A DNA stretch of 64,000 bases, from the NCBI RefSeq assembly GCF_007830445.1, contig NZ_VLKR01000018.1:1-64000 (forward strand), in the 5' to 3' direction. A program made the position numbers and the translations under genes. The DNA comes from Sphingobacterium siyangense (GTDB lineage: Bacteria; Bacteroidota; Bacteroidia; Sphingobacteriales; Sphingobacteriaceae). The notes below the pieces were generated by a model. The model was not told the DNA's origin, did not search any database, and worked only from the letters and a program-made list of their open reading frames with translations. Positions 1 through 8,274 of this stretch are shown here, one piece after another. The number at the start of each line of letters is the position of its first letter. Positions within the stretch are counted from its first letter, which is position 1.

Positions 1-16
1 CTTACATGATTGTGTT

Positions 17-152
17 TTCTTAAAGAACTTTTGCCGCTTCAACTTCCGTATCCGCTTTATTCCGATAGGCATTGCGCCCCTCTTTATCGTTTTGTTTTTC
101 CCTTCGTTTCCGTTGGGACTGCAAAGGTAGAAATCTTTTCTGAACTTCCAAA
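17..152 (-). promoter_or_regulatory. Proximal leftward promoter and boxA-like leader, probable rRNA operon
   Basis: Read on the minus strand, TTTG (149-152), a 19-nt spacer and TACCTTTG (122-129) match the Bacteroidota sigma consensus TTTG-N19-TAnnTTTG. About 90 nt downstream, AAGTTCTTTA (21-30) resembles the boxA antitermination site of rRNA leaders. Together with a second promoter upstream, this suggests that a 16S rRNA gene lies just left of base 1 on the minus strand. The rRNA gene is not in the window, so its identity is inference; another strongly expressed leftward unit is the alternative. Confidence 0.6.
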
Positions 153-272
153 AACTTTTTGAAGTTTTTTTTTCTTTTCTCTTTTTTCGATTTCCGCGTT
201 TAACTCTCGTTAAACCCTTCTTTTTTCAGGATTCCCTCTTTCGAGGTAACCGTCCCTCCCTTGCGGAGTGGT

Positions 273-305
273 GCAAAGATAGGGAGTTTACTAACAAACT
301 TCCAA
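273..305 (-). promoter_or_regulatory. Distal leftward promoter (P1 of a tandem pair)
   Basis: On the minus strand TTGG (302-305), a 20-nt spacer and TATCTTTG (274-281) form a second Bacteroidota-type promoter about 150 bp upstream of the proximal one. The two fire in the same direction. Tandem strong promoters are typical of rRNA operons. The -33 box is TTGG rather than TTTG, so it is slightly off consensus. Confidence 0.55.
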
Positions 306-514
306 GCCTTTTGTTCTTATTATTTTCATTTTATCCTTAACTGCCTGTAACGGTGCGAGATTCTTTTTGTAAAACAGGTGATCGGAAGGCTGAAATGGCT
401 GATCCAGCCGCAAGATTGGGCCTTCGGAGAACCCCAGGTCATCATATAGCGTATGGAGGCAGGCTTCGCAATGGATCTATTACTAATTTCGTTCAACTTT
501 TGTTAATAATTAAT

Positions 515-569
515 AGGGGTATTACAGGGGTATTACAGGGGGTTAACAGGGGGTTAGCGGGGGTATAAC
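515..569 (+). repeat. Five-copy 11-bp G-rich tandem repeat
   Basis: Five consecutive 11-bp units follow the pattern AGGGG(T/G)(A/T)TTAAC. Each carries a run of four or five G: 516-519, 527-530, 538-542, 549-553 and 559-563. The loops between runs are 7, 7, 6 and 5 nt, which fits the canonical quadruplex pattern with four-G tracts. Units 1 and 2 are identical; units 3 to 5 have drifted. The array lies between the leftward promoters and the rightward AraC gene. Confidence 0.9.
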
Positions 570-589
570 CTCTATTAACCCCCTGTTAA
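543..589. repeat. 14-bp perfect inverted repeat overlapping the G-rich array
   Basis: TTAACAGGGGGTTA (543-556) and TAACCCCCTGTTAA (576-589) are perfect complements separated by 19 nt. The left arm contains the fourth G run of the tandem repeat, so the hairpin and a quadruplex using that run cannot form at once. It is not followed by a clear T-tract, so an ordinary intrinsic terminator is not obvious. Confidence 0.8.
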
Positions 590-785
590 AACGGTGTTAT
601 AATGCTGTTAATTACAAATCAGTATACAATTTGAGCCTAAGCGGGGTAACAACAGACCTCCCCTTTTGTCAAAACTGCCGCTGAAACAAGCGAAAATAGC
701 AATATGAAAAGCCAAATGGTCTTTGACAAACAATATGTAACTGAAACCGTATATTCGTAAATAGCAAATTAAAATCTTCCTTATT

Positions 786-1619
786 TTGAACGGACTTTTC
801 AAAATTTACAAAGTTGACGCCGATGAGGCACTGCGCATACAACAATCCAAAAACGAAATACATCAACATGATTTCGAGGAATTGATTATTGGTGTGGCAG
901 GAAAGCTCGAACATTTTATCGATTTTAAAACAAAAACCTACACCGCTCCATTTATAAGTTTTGTCACTCAGGGCAAAACCCACCGCGTCAAACCTCTTTT
1001 GCATAATAATAACATTGAATTTTGGGTCATTCGATTTAAAAGTGAATTTATCCCCGAAACGACTTTCCAGCTCTACGCCCACTTTCATGAAAATGCGACA
1101 TTGACCTTCGCCAGCCCCAACTGCTTCGGGAGATTGATAGTCTTGTGTGAGCTAATGCAACAGGAATGCTTACAAACTAGCGTAGATTATGCGGTTATCA
1201 AGCAGCTATTGAGCACCATCTTTACTATGATTGAATCTGAACGAAAAAGGCAATTTCCAGACAGCCAACAGCAATTGAAAAATCAGAGTACAACGTTCAC
1301 AAGCTTTCTATCTATACTGGAAGAGAACTACCGCCGTCCTGAAGGCGTTAATTTTTACGCGGAGAAGCTTTTTATGTCGACACGAAACCTAAATTTAATT
1401 TGTCAGAGCATATTACAACAAAGCGTTTCTGAGATTATCGAAACACGGAAACTTATTGAAGCAAAAAACCTCCTGTTGACAACGACTAAAACGATCTCGG
1501 AAATTGGTTTTGAACTCGGTTACCAAGATAAAGCCTACTTTACCAATGTCTTCAAAAAGAAAGCAGGCATGACGCCTTCGGAATTTAGAAATGAAATCCA
1601 AAAACTTATTTCCGAATAG
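786..1619 (+). CDS. AraC family transcriptional regulator
   Basis: A 277-residue DNA-binding regulator. The last 100 residues or so (about 175-277) carry the two helix-turn-helix segments of the AraC/XylS family, including the motif ISEIGFELGYQDKAYFTNVFKK and the closing GMTPSEFR. The N-terminal part (about 1-150) looks like a cupin-type sensor domain with no obvious ligand residues. The frame opens at a TTG; no in-frame ATG lies near the N terminus and a stop sits just upstream, so TTG is the likeliest start. It lies 110 bp upstream of the extradiol dioxygenase gene on the same strand and may regulate it, but that is inferred from position only. Confidence 0.85.
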   Translation: MNGLFKIYKVDADEALRIQQSKNEIHQHDFEELIIGVAGKLEHFIDFKTKTYTAPFISFVTQGKTHRVKPLLHNNNIEFWVIRFKSEFIPETTFQLYAHFHENATLTFASPNCFGRLIVLCELMQQECLQTSVDYAVIKQLLSTIFTMIESERKRQFPDSQQQLKNQSTTFTSFLSILEENYRRPEGVNFYAEKLFMSTRNLNLICQSILQQSVSEIIETRKLIEAKNLLLTTTKTISEIGFELGYQDKAYFTNVFKKKAGMTPSEFRNEIQKLISE

Positions 1620-1729
1620 CGTATAACAGATTTCCGAATAGTACAACAGATTGACAGGATAATGATACCGCCTAGCTAAGCCCATCCCCTACCTTTGTAA
1701 TAAAAATTGACGCAGCCACATCATATCAA

Positions 1730-2614
1730 ATGCGTAGAAAGGATTTTATTAAAATTATGGCAACATTACCATTAGCTGGAGTAGCTCATAAAGCAAACTC
1801 TTTATATAAATTTTCCGAGGAACTGGAGGCAACGGACAAATTTCCGGTCTTATTTTTAGGACATGGAAGTCCCATGAACGCCATAGAGGACAACGAATTT
1901 GTCCGGGGATTCAAAAAAATTGGCCAAACTTTCGAAAAACCGAAGGCGATTCTTGTTGTCTCGGCACACTGGGAAACACGTGGAACATTTGTCACAGCGA
2001 TGGAGCATCCCGCCACCATTCATGACTTTGGCGGTTTTCCTCAGGCATTATTTGATGTCCAATACCCAGCTCCAGGCAGCCCGGCGCTCGCTTTAGAAAC
2101 ACAGCATATCGTCAGCAAAACAGAGGTTCATCTCGACGACAAATGGGGGCTGGACCATGGATCATGGTCTGTCGTCAAACATCTATACCCTGATGCAGAC
2201 GTGCCTATTATTCAAATGAGCATCGATTACACACAATCTGCAGCATACCATTATGAAATTGCACAGCAATTAAACGCGCTAAGAAAAAAGGGGGTACTCA
2301 TTATCGGTAGCGGCAATATGGTGCACAACTTACGGATGGTCGCCTGGGACAAACTCGATACGGCAGGCTATGCGTATGAGTGGGCTACTATAGCCAATGA
2401 AAAAATGAAGAAATTTATTCAGAATGGTAATCATCAGGCGCTCATAGATTTCAGAAAACAGGGCAAAGAGTTCGACTTGGCAATTCCAACTCCTGAACAT
2501 TACCTCCCTTTAATCTATACCTTGGGTTTACAGGAGAAAAATGATGAGTTGTTTCTCTTCAACGACAATTCAGTGGCTGGATCACTGACCATGACCTCTT
2601 TGAAAATCGGTTAA
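1730..2614 (+). CDS. ygiD: 4,5-DOPA-type extradiol dioxygenase (YgiD/DODA, LigB class)
   Basis: A class III (LigB-type) ring-cleaving dioxygenase of 294 residues, expected to use non-haem Fe(II) or Zn(II). Early metal-site motifs are visible: LGHGSPMNA near residues 42-51 and VVSAHWET near 79-86, followed by the family's HDFGGFP and the late GSGNMVHNLR. Unlike the cytosolic Escherichia coli YgiD it begins with about 25 extra residues, MRRKDFIKIMATLPLAGVA, which resemble a twin-arginine-type export signal. A TACCTTTG -7 box (1690-1697) lies 33 bp upstream. The natural substrate cannot be told from sequence; DOPA is the family's assay substrate. Confidence 0.88.
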   Translation: MRRKDFIKIMATLPLAGVAHKANSLYKFSEELEATDKFPVLFLGHGSPMNAIEDNEFVRGFKKIGQTFEKPKAILVVSAHWETRGTFVTAMEHPATIHDFGGFPQALFDVQYPAPGSPALALETQHIVSKTEVHLDDKWGLDHGSWSVVKHLYPDADVPIIQMSIDYTQSAAYHYEIAQQLNALRKKGVLIIGSGNMVHNLRMVAWDKLDTAGYAYEWATIANEKMKKFIQNGNHQALIDFRKQGKEFDLAIPTPEHYLPLIYTLGLQEKNDELFLFNDNSVAGSLTMTSLKIG

Positions 2615-2651
2615 GCCTCCAGCATACCTATCAGGAATATCCAACAATACC

Positions 2652-2693
2652 AGCCCATTCCATTAACCGAGAAAAAGGCCAATGGAATGGGCT
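2652..2693 (+). terminator. Stem-loop after the dioxygenase gene
   Basis: AGCCCATTCCATT (2652-2664) pairs perfectly with AATGGAATGGGCT (2681-2693), with further partial pairing outside. The following T content is weak (TTGTTGTATA), so it may be a poor terminator or an mRNA 3'-end stabiliser. Confidence 0.55.
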
Positions 2694-2818
2694 TGTTGTA
2701 TACAGTACTCCGCTGAGTCGGAAATAATCTCGAAATTTCCATGACAAAAAGCGTTAGGATTGCAGCGCTAGGATTGATAAATTTGTTTGAAACAAAACAA
2801 CGTACTTGAACTTAACTC

Positions 2819-3118
2819 ATGGCAACAAAACCTGTTATTGAAATTGAATATTGTCCAAAATGCAATTGGATGCTGCGCGCCGCCTATATGGCGCAGGAGG
2901 TACTGAGTTCGTTCACCGATGAGATCCATGGAGTGATGCTGGTCCCCAGCGAAATTGCAGGCCGTTATACAGTACGGGTAGCGGATAAGGAGATATTCGA
3001 TCGAAAAAGAGCCGGTCGATTCCCCGAAATAAAAGAACTCAAACAACTGATCCGTGATCTGGTCGCACCAGATAAATCCTTAGGTCATTCGGACAAATCT
3101 CCTTCATCCAACATGTAA
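2819..3118 (+). CDS. SelT/SelW/SelH-like (Rdx family) protein
   Basis: A 99-residue small thioredoxin-fold protein of the Rdx/SelW-like family. The diagnostic CxxC appears as YCPKCNWMLRAAYMAQEV near residues 11-28, with ordinary cysteine where selenoproteins carry Sec. The family's second block, with DRKRAGRFPEIKELKQLIRD near residues 62-81, is also present. The role is thought to be redox-related but the substrate is unknown. It stands alone between the dioxygenase and the DNA-repair pair with intergenic gaps of 204 and 67 bp, so no operon is obvious. The charged tail of about 15 residues is not part of the fold. Confidence 0.85.
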   Translation: MATKPVIEIEYCPKCNWMLRAAYMAQEVLSSFTDEIHGVMLVPSEIAGRYTVRVADKEIFDRKRAGRFPEIKELKQLIRDLVAPDKSLGHSDKSPSSNM

Positions 3119-3185
3119 TTTAGCATAAATCGGATTTTAAAGACTTCTTCTTATTAGCAACTTTGTATAAATTAAATGAACAATC

Positions 3186-4022
3186 ATGACTATTCAACAA
3201 GAAGTAGATTTTCAACGTATCGCCAAGGCCATACATTTCTTACAGGAAAACTTTAAGTCTCAACCTACATTGGGTCAGATCGCTTCTCATGTTTACATGA
3301 GTGAAGCTCATTTTCAACGCATGTTTACCGCATGGGCAGGTACAAGTCCCAAGAAATTCTTACAGTACGTAAGTATAAATTATGCAAAATCATTGCTCAA
3401 GGAAAATAACATTGCTGAAACAACATTCCAGCTTGGCCTTTCCAGCAGCAGTAGACTTCATGAACTATTTATCAACATTGAGGGGATGACTCCCGCTGAA
3501 TATAAAAATGAAGGCTCCAATTTATTGATTTCCTACGCGTATTATCAGAGCTTATTCGGCACAATGCTAATTGCATCCACCTCAAAAGGTATTTGTCATA
3601 TTGCCTACGCGGATGATAACATAACAGCTTTTGACGCTCTTCAGCAACGATTTCCGAACGCAACATACCTACAACAGGGGAACAGCATGCATGAGAATGC
3701 ACTCAGCGCATTAAATCCCCAAGATAAAGATATCCGTCAGGTAAAATTACATTTAAAAGGCACTGATTTTCAATTGAAAGTCTGGGAAGCTTTATTAAAA
3801 ATCCCTATGGGTAACTTAAGCACTTACGGTGCTATCGCTTCTCAAATCGGAAACCCCAAGGCTTCCCGTGCTGTCGGCACAGCTGTTGGAAGCAATCCGA
3901 TAGCTTACCTTATCCCCTGTCATCGTGTTATACAAAACAGCGGTATATTTGGTGGTTACCGATGGGATCCAATGCGGAAAACAGCGATGATCGGATGGGA
4001 GACTTTGCATACGGCTATTTAG
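3186..4022 (+). CDS. Ada-like O6-alkylguanine-DNA alkyltransferase with AraC-type HTH
   Basis: A 278-residue fusion. Residues about 8-105 are an AraC-type helix-turn-helix domain (TLGQIASHVYMSEAHFQRMF, then GMTPAEYKN). Residues about 120-278 are a methyltransferase domain with the acceptor-cysteine motif IPCHRVI, the cysteine being residue 245, followed by GGYRWD. The protein removes alkyl groups from O6-guanine by irreversible transfer to that cysteine. The N-terminal zinc domain of enterobacterial Ada, which senses methylphosphotriesters, is absent, so how the HTH would be activated is open. The AlkB-like gene begins 22 bp downstream, making a compact alkylation-repair unit. Confidence 0.92.
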   Translation: MTIQQEVDFQRIAKAIHFLQENFKSQPTLGQIASHVYMSEAHFQRMFTAWAGTSPKKFLQYVSINYAKSLLKENNIAETTFQLGLSSSSRLHELFINIEGMTPAEYKNEGSNLLISYAYYQSLFGTMLIASTSKGICHIAYADDNITAFDALQQRFPNATYLQQGNSMHENALSALNPQDKDIRQVKLHLKGTDFQLKVWEALLKIPMGNLSTYGAIASQIGNPKASRAVGTAVGSNPIAYLIPCHRVIQNSGIFGGYRWDPMRKTAMIGWETLHTAI

Positions 4023-4044
4023 TAAACACACACAATACGATAAC

Positions 4045-4656
4045 ATGGAACTTTTCGACAATCTCTTCGATGGCAATAGAAATCTACTCCCTTACGATGG
4101 GACTGTCAATTATTATGGTAAAATACTACCTCCACAGGAAGCAAACCACTATTTTGATAGACTCATGGACTCGATCGAATGGGTAAATGACCGTGCCATT
4201 ATTTTTGGAAACGAAATCGTCACCAAACGAAAAGTGGCTTGGTATGGCGACCAGGCTTTCGAATATAGCTATTCCAACACCACTAAAAGGGCGCTTCCCT
4301 GGACAAAGGAACTTCTTGAACTGAAAAAGATTGCCGAACAACAAACACAGGAGACGTATAATTCCTGCCTGTTGAATCTTTATCACAATGGCGACGAAGG
4401 AATGGCCTGGCACAGTGACGGTGAAAAAGACCTCAAAAAAAATGGAGCAATTGCTTCTTTAAGCTTTGGTGCTGAACGAAAGTTTGCCTTTAAACATAAA
4501 ACGAGCAAAGAAAAAATAGACATCATCTTGGGCCATGGAAGTTTATTGGTGATGAAAGGTCTTACACAAACGTATTGGTTGCATCGGCTTCCACCGACAA
4601 AAAAGGTGTTCAGTGCACGAATTAATCTGACATTTCGATGCATCGATCAGCTGTAA
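4045..4656 (+). CDS. alkB: AlkB-like 2-oxoglutarate/Fe(II) dioxygenase
   Basis: A 203-residue member of the AlkB/ALKBH2-3 group, which oxidatively demethylates 1-methyladenine and 3-methylcytosine in DNA. Visible motifs are the substrate-lid region YGDQAFEYSYS, the metal ligands in WHSDGEKDLKKNGAIASLSFG (His-x-Asp), and the 2-oxoglutarate-binding end RINLTFR. The spacing and length fit short bacterial AlkB proteins of the ALKBH2/3 type better than E. coli AlkB. The gene follows the Ada-like alkyltransferase by 22 bp on the same strand; together they cover both direct-reversal routes for alkylated bases. An overlapping frame from 3962 is out of phase and not used. Confidence 0.92.
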   Translation: MELFDNLFDGNRNLLPYDGTVNYYGKILPPQEANHYFDRLMDSIEWVNDRAIIFGNEIVTKRKVAWYGDQAFEYSYSNTTKRALPWTKELLELKKIAEQQTQETYNSCLLNLYHNGDEGMAWHSDGEKDLKKNGAIASLSFGAERKFAFKHKTSKEKIDIILGHGSLLVMKGLTQTYWLHRLPPTKKVFSARINLTFRCIDQL

Positions 4657-4731
4657 TCTTACAGCCCCAGGGTAAGGCTTACAGGAATGGACACCTAGTT
4701 GTAGGCAGACTTCAACAGCATTCAGTCACCA

Positions 4732-4769
4732 ATCGTGTCAACCTTTTCAAACATAAAGGCTGACACGAT
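4732..4769. terminator. Hairpin between convergent alkB and M1 peptidase genes
   Basis: ATCGTGTCA (4732-4740) pairs with TGACACGAT (4761-4769), with an inner CCTTT/AAAGG helix. The loop is about 8 nt. Neither side has a strong T-tract, so it is a plausible but imperfect bidirectional terminator for the two converging genes. Confidence 0.5.
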
Positions 4770-4777
4770 CGATCGGG

Positions 4778-6658
4778 TTATTTAATAACGTCCCAGCTGT
4801 TGTCCTTGGCTGTGTAATCCATAAAAATGCCACCGTCCAAGGTAATATTTTTCACCTTTTTAGTCGAAGTCCAAGTCAGGATTACCTGTTTTTCATTGTG
4901 TTGCCAAATTGACGGAGTTTGATGTTTTGTCTCCACCGATCCATCCGTATAGGTAATCAACACATCAAACGGAATTGCAAATCCCCCGATATTGGTGATC
5001 GTCAGTGTATTTTTACCAGCAAGCTGTTTAAAACCATTCACCTTAAGGTCAATGTAATTATTGGTGAAATACCAATTTTTCCAATACCAGTTTAAATTCT
5101 GCCCAGCTCCAGCATTGATGCTATAAAAGAAGTCCCAAGGCGTCGGATGTTTTCCATGCCATAGCTCCATGTAATGGTGTAGTGCTTTTTTAAACAGTTC
5201 ATCACCCAGGTAATCCCGTAACGCAATATAAGACAATGCGGCCTTGATGTAGGCATTGTTGCCGTACCCTAAACCACTCAACTGAGAGGTCATGGTAATC
5301 AAGGGTTGGTCTTCTTCGGTAGAGGGGTCAAAGATATAGCGCTTTACACGGGCATCTTTGAAAAGTTCTTTATTTTTTTCGGCACCAATCTCCGCATTTC
5401 CAATCCAGAATTCCAATGCAGTAGCCCAGCCTTCATCCATATAACCGTATCGCGTCTCATTGATACCCATGTAAAAAGGGAAATAGGTATGTGCAATTTC
5501 ATGGTCTGCTGTTTGCCGTGCATCCACGAGATTATCTGGGACACTCGAATCGTTAATCATCATCGGATATTCCATATCTGCAAACCCCTGAACGGCTGTC
5601 ATTGTTGGGTACGGATAGGTGACACCAGGCCAATTTTTAGAAAACCAGTCAATGCAATATTGCTGCCAACCAATGTATTGTTCAAAATCTGCTGTTCCAG
5701 CGACATAGCTTGACTGCACACTCACGCGCTTACTTCCCAAATCTACACTCCCGCCATCCCAGATATAATTATCACTCACACTGAAACAAAAATCAGGCAC
5801 ATAGGTTGCTTTAAATTTCCACTTATTCCAGGCTTCTTGTGTTGTCACTTTCCCCGCTTTCATTTCGGCATCTGTCGCGATATGTATTGGCGTATCGCTG
5901 ACTTTTGATTTTTCGAAACGGTCCAGAATAGGTTTCTGCAGTACATCAGCCGCATTTGTCAATTCACCTGTCGCCCAAACAACAAAGTTCTTCGGAACAG
6001 ATATCTCAAATTGATAATCGTTGAAACCATTGTAGAATTCTTGTCGGCCATTATGTTCCAGAAGATCCCAACCATTATAATCGTCGTATACAGACACACG
6101 CGGATAAGCGTAAGCACAATAAAAGGTGGAAGCATTCAACAGCCCTTCACGGTCGCTTTCGACAGATAACGGATATTCCCAGCTAATGTCCAATGTTGCA
6201 GTCCTTCCCGGAAGGATTTTCTGCCCAAAATCACCTAACTTCACCGTTCCCCAGTCCTTGCTGTTTACGTCGTAAACTTGACCATTCAGTTTAAACGATT
6301 TAATCTTTAGGCCCGAAGTCAGGTAGTCGTCCGAAGCGTATGCAGCACGTACCGCATTAGGTTTGTGCACATTGTTCACAAATCGGATAGCCAAGCGTTT
6401 CAATGTATCGGGACTATTGTTTGTGTACAGAATAGTCTCTGTTCCACTCACCATCTTTGTAGCCGGATCCAATTGCACCCGCACATCATACTTACCAAAA
6501 TTCTGCCAATAGTTTTTCCCTGGTAGACCCGTTTTGGTACGGGTTCCCTTCTCGATCGCTTGCTGAATATTTCTTGGGGTATACAGTTCTTGCGCATGAG
6601 CTACCCCTGTCAATAAAAGCAAAGTCAATCCATAATTAAATATAGTGCGTCCTATCAT
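4778..6658 (-). CDS. M1 family zinc metallopeptidase, secreted
   Basis: A 626-residue gluzincin aminopeptidase-like protein. The zinc site is complete: HEIAH at residues 386-390 and the third ligand Glu409 in MDEGWA, spaced HExxH-x18-E as in M1 peptidases. The N-terminal beta-saddle domain spans about 40-270. A signal peptide of about 22 residues ends at AHAQ, so the protein is exported to the periplasm or beyond. The usual GxMEN exopeptidase motif appears as GFADMEYPMM, so aminopeptidase activity is plausible but the N-terminus anchoring residue differs. It is transcribed alone, divergent from the outer-membrane barrel gene. Confidence 0.9.
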   Translation of the reverse strand: MIGRTIFNYGLTLLLLTGVAHAQELYTPRNIQQAIEKGTRTKTGLPGKNYWQNFGKYDVRVQLDPATKMVSGTETILYTNNSPDTLKRLAIRFVNNVHKPNAVRAAYASDDYLTSGLKIKSFKLNGQVYDVNSKDWGTVKLGDFGQKILPGRTATLDISWEYPLSVESDREGLLNASTFYCAYAYPRVSVYDDYNGWDLLEHNGRQEFYNGFNDYQFEISVPKNFVVWATGELTNAADVLQKPILDRFEKSKVSDTPIHIATDAEMKAGKVTTQEAWNKWKFKATYVPDFCFSVSDNYIWDGGSVDLGSKRVSVQSSYVAGTADFEQYIGWQQYCIDWFSKNWPGVTYPYPTMTAVQGFADMEYPMMINDSSVPDNLVDARQTADHEIAHTYFPFYMGINETRYGYMDEGWATALEFWIGNAEIGAEKNKELFKDARVKRYIFDPSTEEDQPLITMTSQLSGLGYGNNAYIKAALSYIALRDYLGDELFKKALHHYMELWHGKHPTPWDFFYSINAGAGQNLNWYWKNWYFTNNYIDLKVNGFKQLAGKNTLTITNIGGFAIPFDVLITYTDGSVETKHQTPSIWQHNEKQVILTWTSTKKVKNITLDGGIFMDYTAKDNSWDVIK

Positions 6659-6856
6659 ATCCTAGTTTAAATAATCAAACTAAGATAAATTTGCTGTGAT
6701 TTGCAAGTTTAATTCTCCTGCTTCGCAAGAAAAATAAACTTCTTCAACACAATACCACATTTGCATTTGTTCAGAGATCAAAAAAAGACAGGCTCCGAGT
6801 ACTTGAGAAAACATTTTATTTTTTTTGACGTTTAGTTTTAAGATAGACCCGAATGT

Positions 6857-8167
6857 ATGCATCAACTTTTACGTTTTAACGATTTCTTCCGACATGCTTT
6901 TTTAGGAATACTTTTAATTTCAATCCCTACGCTGCTCGCTGCCCAAACCGATGCAAAAACAGACTCTCTTGCACAGTACAAACATCAGCGTGACTCGGCC
7001 TTGGCCAGTCAATACGATATATCGGATCTAATCGGAAGAATAATCCATCCCAAACGAAAAAAGGAACATGCGAGTAAACGCTCTCCCATCACCTTAATGC
7101 CCAACATTGCCTACAACCCAACCATTGGTGGTCAGATCGGAATCAAGGCTGTCGCGGGGAAAGTATTGGGTGACCCCAAAACAACGACCATGTCGATCGC
7201 AGCGACATCCGCCTCAATCACCACAAAAAACATCATGGTCTTCTATATTAGCCATAATATCTTTACCCCCAACAATAAACTAAATTTTCAGGGCGCTTTT
7301 GCACTTGTCAAAATGGTCGCTTTAGATGCGGGTTTGGGCATGACTCCCCATGGAAAATGGAACAATGCCGATGAAGAGATCCTTGCCAACCCCGACCATA
7401 AGAAATACGGAGCAAAATATAACGCGTTTACATTTAATGAAAAAGTCTATAAACGAATCGCCGACGGACTATTTGTTGGAGCCGGATTGGCGTTTGACTT
7501 ACGACGAAAAATAACCAGCAGCGGCCCCAATGGCAACATTACTCCCAATACCATCTACACCGAAAAACATGGCTTCGAGCCCGACAGTTATAATTCCAAT
7601 GGACTATTGCTCAATATGCAATACATGACAAGAGACAACCCCAATAGGCCTTACAAGGGTATCTATTCGGATATCGGTGTGCGATGGAACACAACGCTGT
7701 TGGGCAGTAGCAAAAGTGCTGTACAGCTTACCACCGACTTTCGAAAATACTTTAGTTTATCTCAGTCCGACCCGGCTCATGTACTTGCCTTCTGGTATTG
7801 GGGCTCCTATAAACTCGGTGGTACACTCCCCTATTTTGATCTCCCCGGAACGGGAAGAGACGTAGCCGTCAGAAGCGGCCGCGGTTACACCATTGGTTAT
7901 TTCAAAGGAATTTCTTTCGGTTATGCCGAAACAGAATACCGCTTCCCAATTTTAAAGAATCGCTTTTTGAGCGGAGCTGCTTTTTTTAACCTACAGACTG
8001 CCAGCGACGAACTGGGCACCAAACTTTTTGAAAGGTGGCAACCTGGGGGTGGTGCCGGATTACGGGTACTCTTTAACAAAGCAACACGCACAAATCTATG
8101 TCTGGACTATGCCTTTGGAAAATATGGTTCCCGTGGTTTCTTTTTGGGGCTGAATGAAGCTTTCTAA
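6857..8167 (+). CDS. BamA/TamA-type outer membrane barrel protein
   Basis: A 436-residue outer-membrane protein resembling the C-terminal barrel of the Omp85 superfamily (bacterial surface antigen). It has an N-terminal signal with LLAAQ near residues 26-30, a short linker, then alternating beta-strand patterns such as IGGQIGIKAV and GLFVGAGLAFDL to the end. It closes on a terminal phenylalanine, the usual barrel sorting signal. No POTRA domains are present, so it is not BamA itself. In this phylum such short members are often annotated as BamA/TamA family proteins of unknown substrate. It is divergent from the M1 peptidase, across a 198-bp gap. Confidence 0.8.
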   Translation: MHQLLRFNDFFRHAFLGILLISIPTLLAAQTDAKTDSLAQYKHQRDSALASQYDISDLIGRIIHPKRKKEHASKRSPITLMPNIAYNPTIGGQIGIKAVAGKVLGDPKTTTMSIAATSASITTKNIMVFYISHNIFTPNNKLNFQGAFALVKMVALDAGLGMTPHGKWNNADEEILANPDHKKYGAKYNAFTFNEKVYKRIADGLFVGAGLAFDLRRKITSSGPNGNITPNTIYTEKHGFEPDSYNSNGLLLNMQYMTRDNPNRPYKGIYSDIGVRWNTTLLGSSKSAVQLTTDFRKYFSLSQSDPAHVLAFWYWGSYKLGGTLPYFDLPGTGRDVAVRSGRGYTIGYFKGISFGYAETEYRFPILKNRFLSGAAFFNLQTASDELGTKLFERWQPGGGAGLRVLFNKATRTNLCLDYAFGKYGSRGFFLGLNEAF

Positions 8168-8274
8168 TTCCAGATTGCGACAGCTTTGTTTGCCATAAAA
8201 TAACTAAATTAGCCGATGTTGTTGCTCTTTCTATTCACGAAGAGTGACTGAATTGGCATTGACGATATTTCATC

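Larger units (their letters stand above)
310..785. other. Gene-free region between leftward promoters and the AraC gene
   Basis: I see no convincing gene here. A 71-codon open frame (353-568) runs through a repeat and has no recognisable domain. The only clear structure is the G-rich tandem repeat and inverted repeat at 515-589. The stretch 340-480 is more GC-rich than its surroundings and could be a decayed gene remnant, but nothing in it is recognisable. Confidence 0.5.

Noticed and set aside
353..568. 71-codon open frame across the G-rich repeat
   Set aside because: It runs through the tandem repeat, has no domain, no clear promoter and no good start context; its tail is encoded by the repeat itself.
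515..569. Tandem repeat considered as a CRISPR array
   Set aside because: The units are 11 bp with no spacers and no cas genes are present.
6680..6865. 61-codon leftward frame between the M1 peptidase and the outer-membrane barrel gene
   Set aside because: It overlaps the start of the barrel gene on the opposite strand and shows no signal, domain or promoter.
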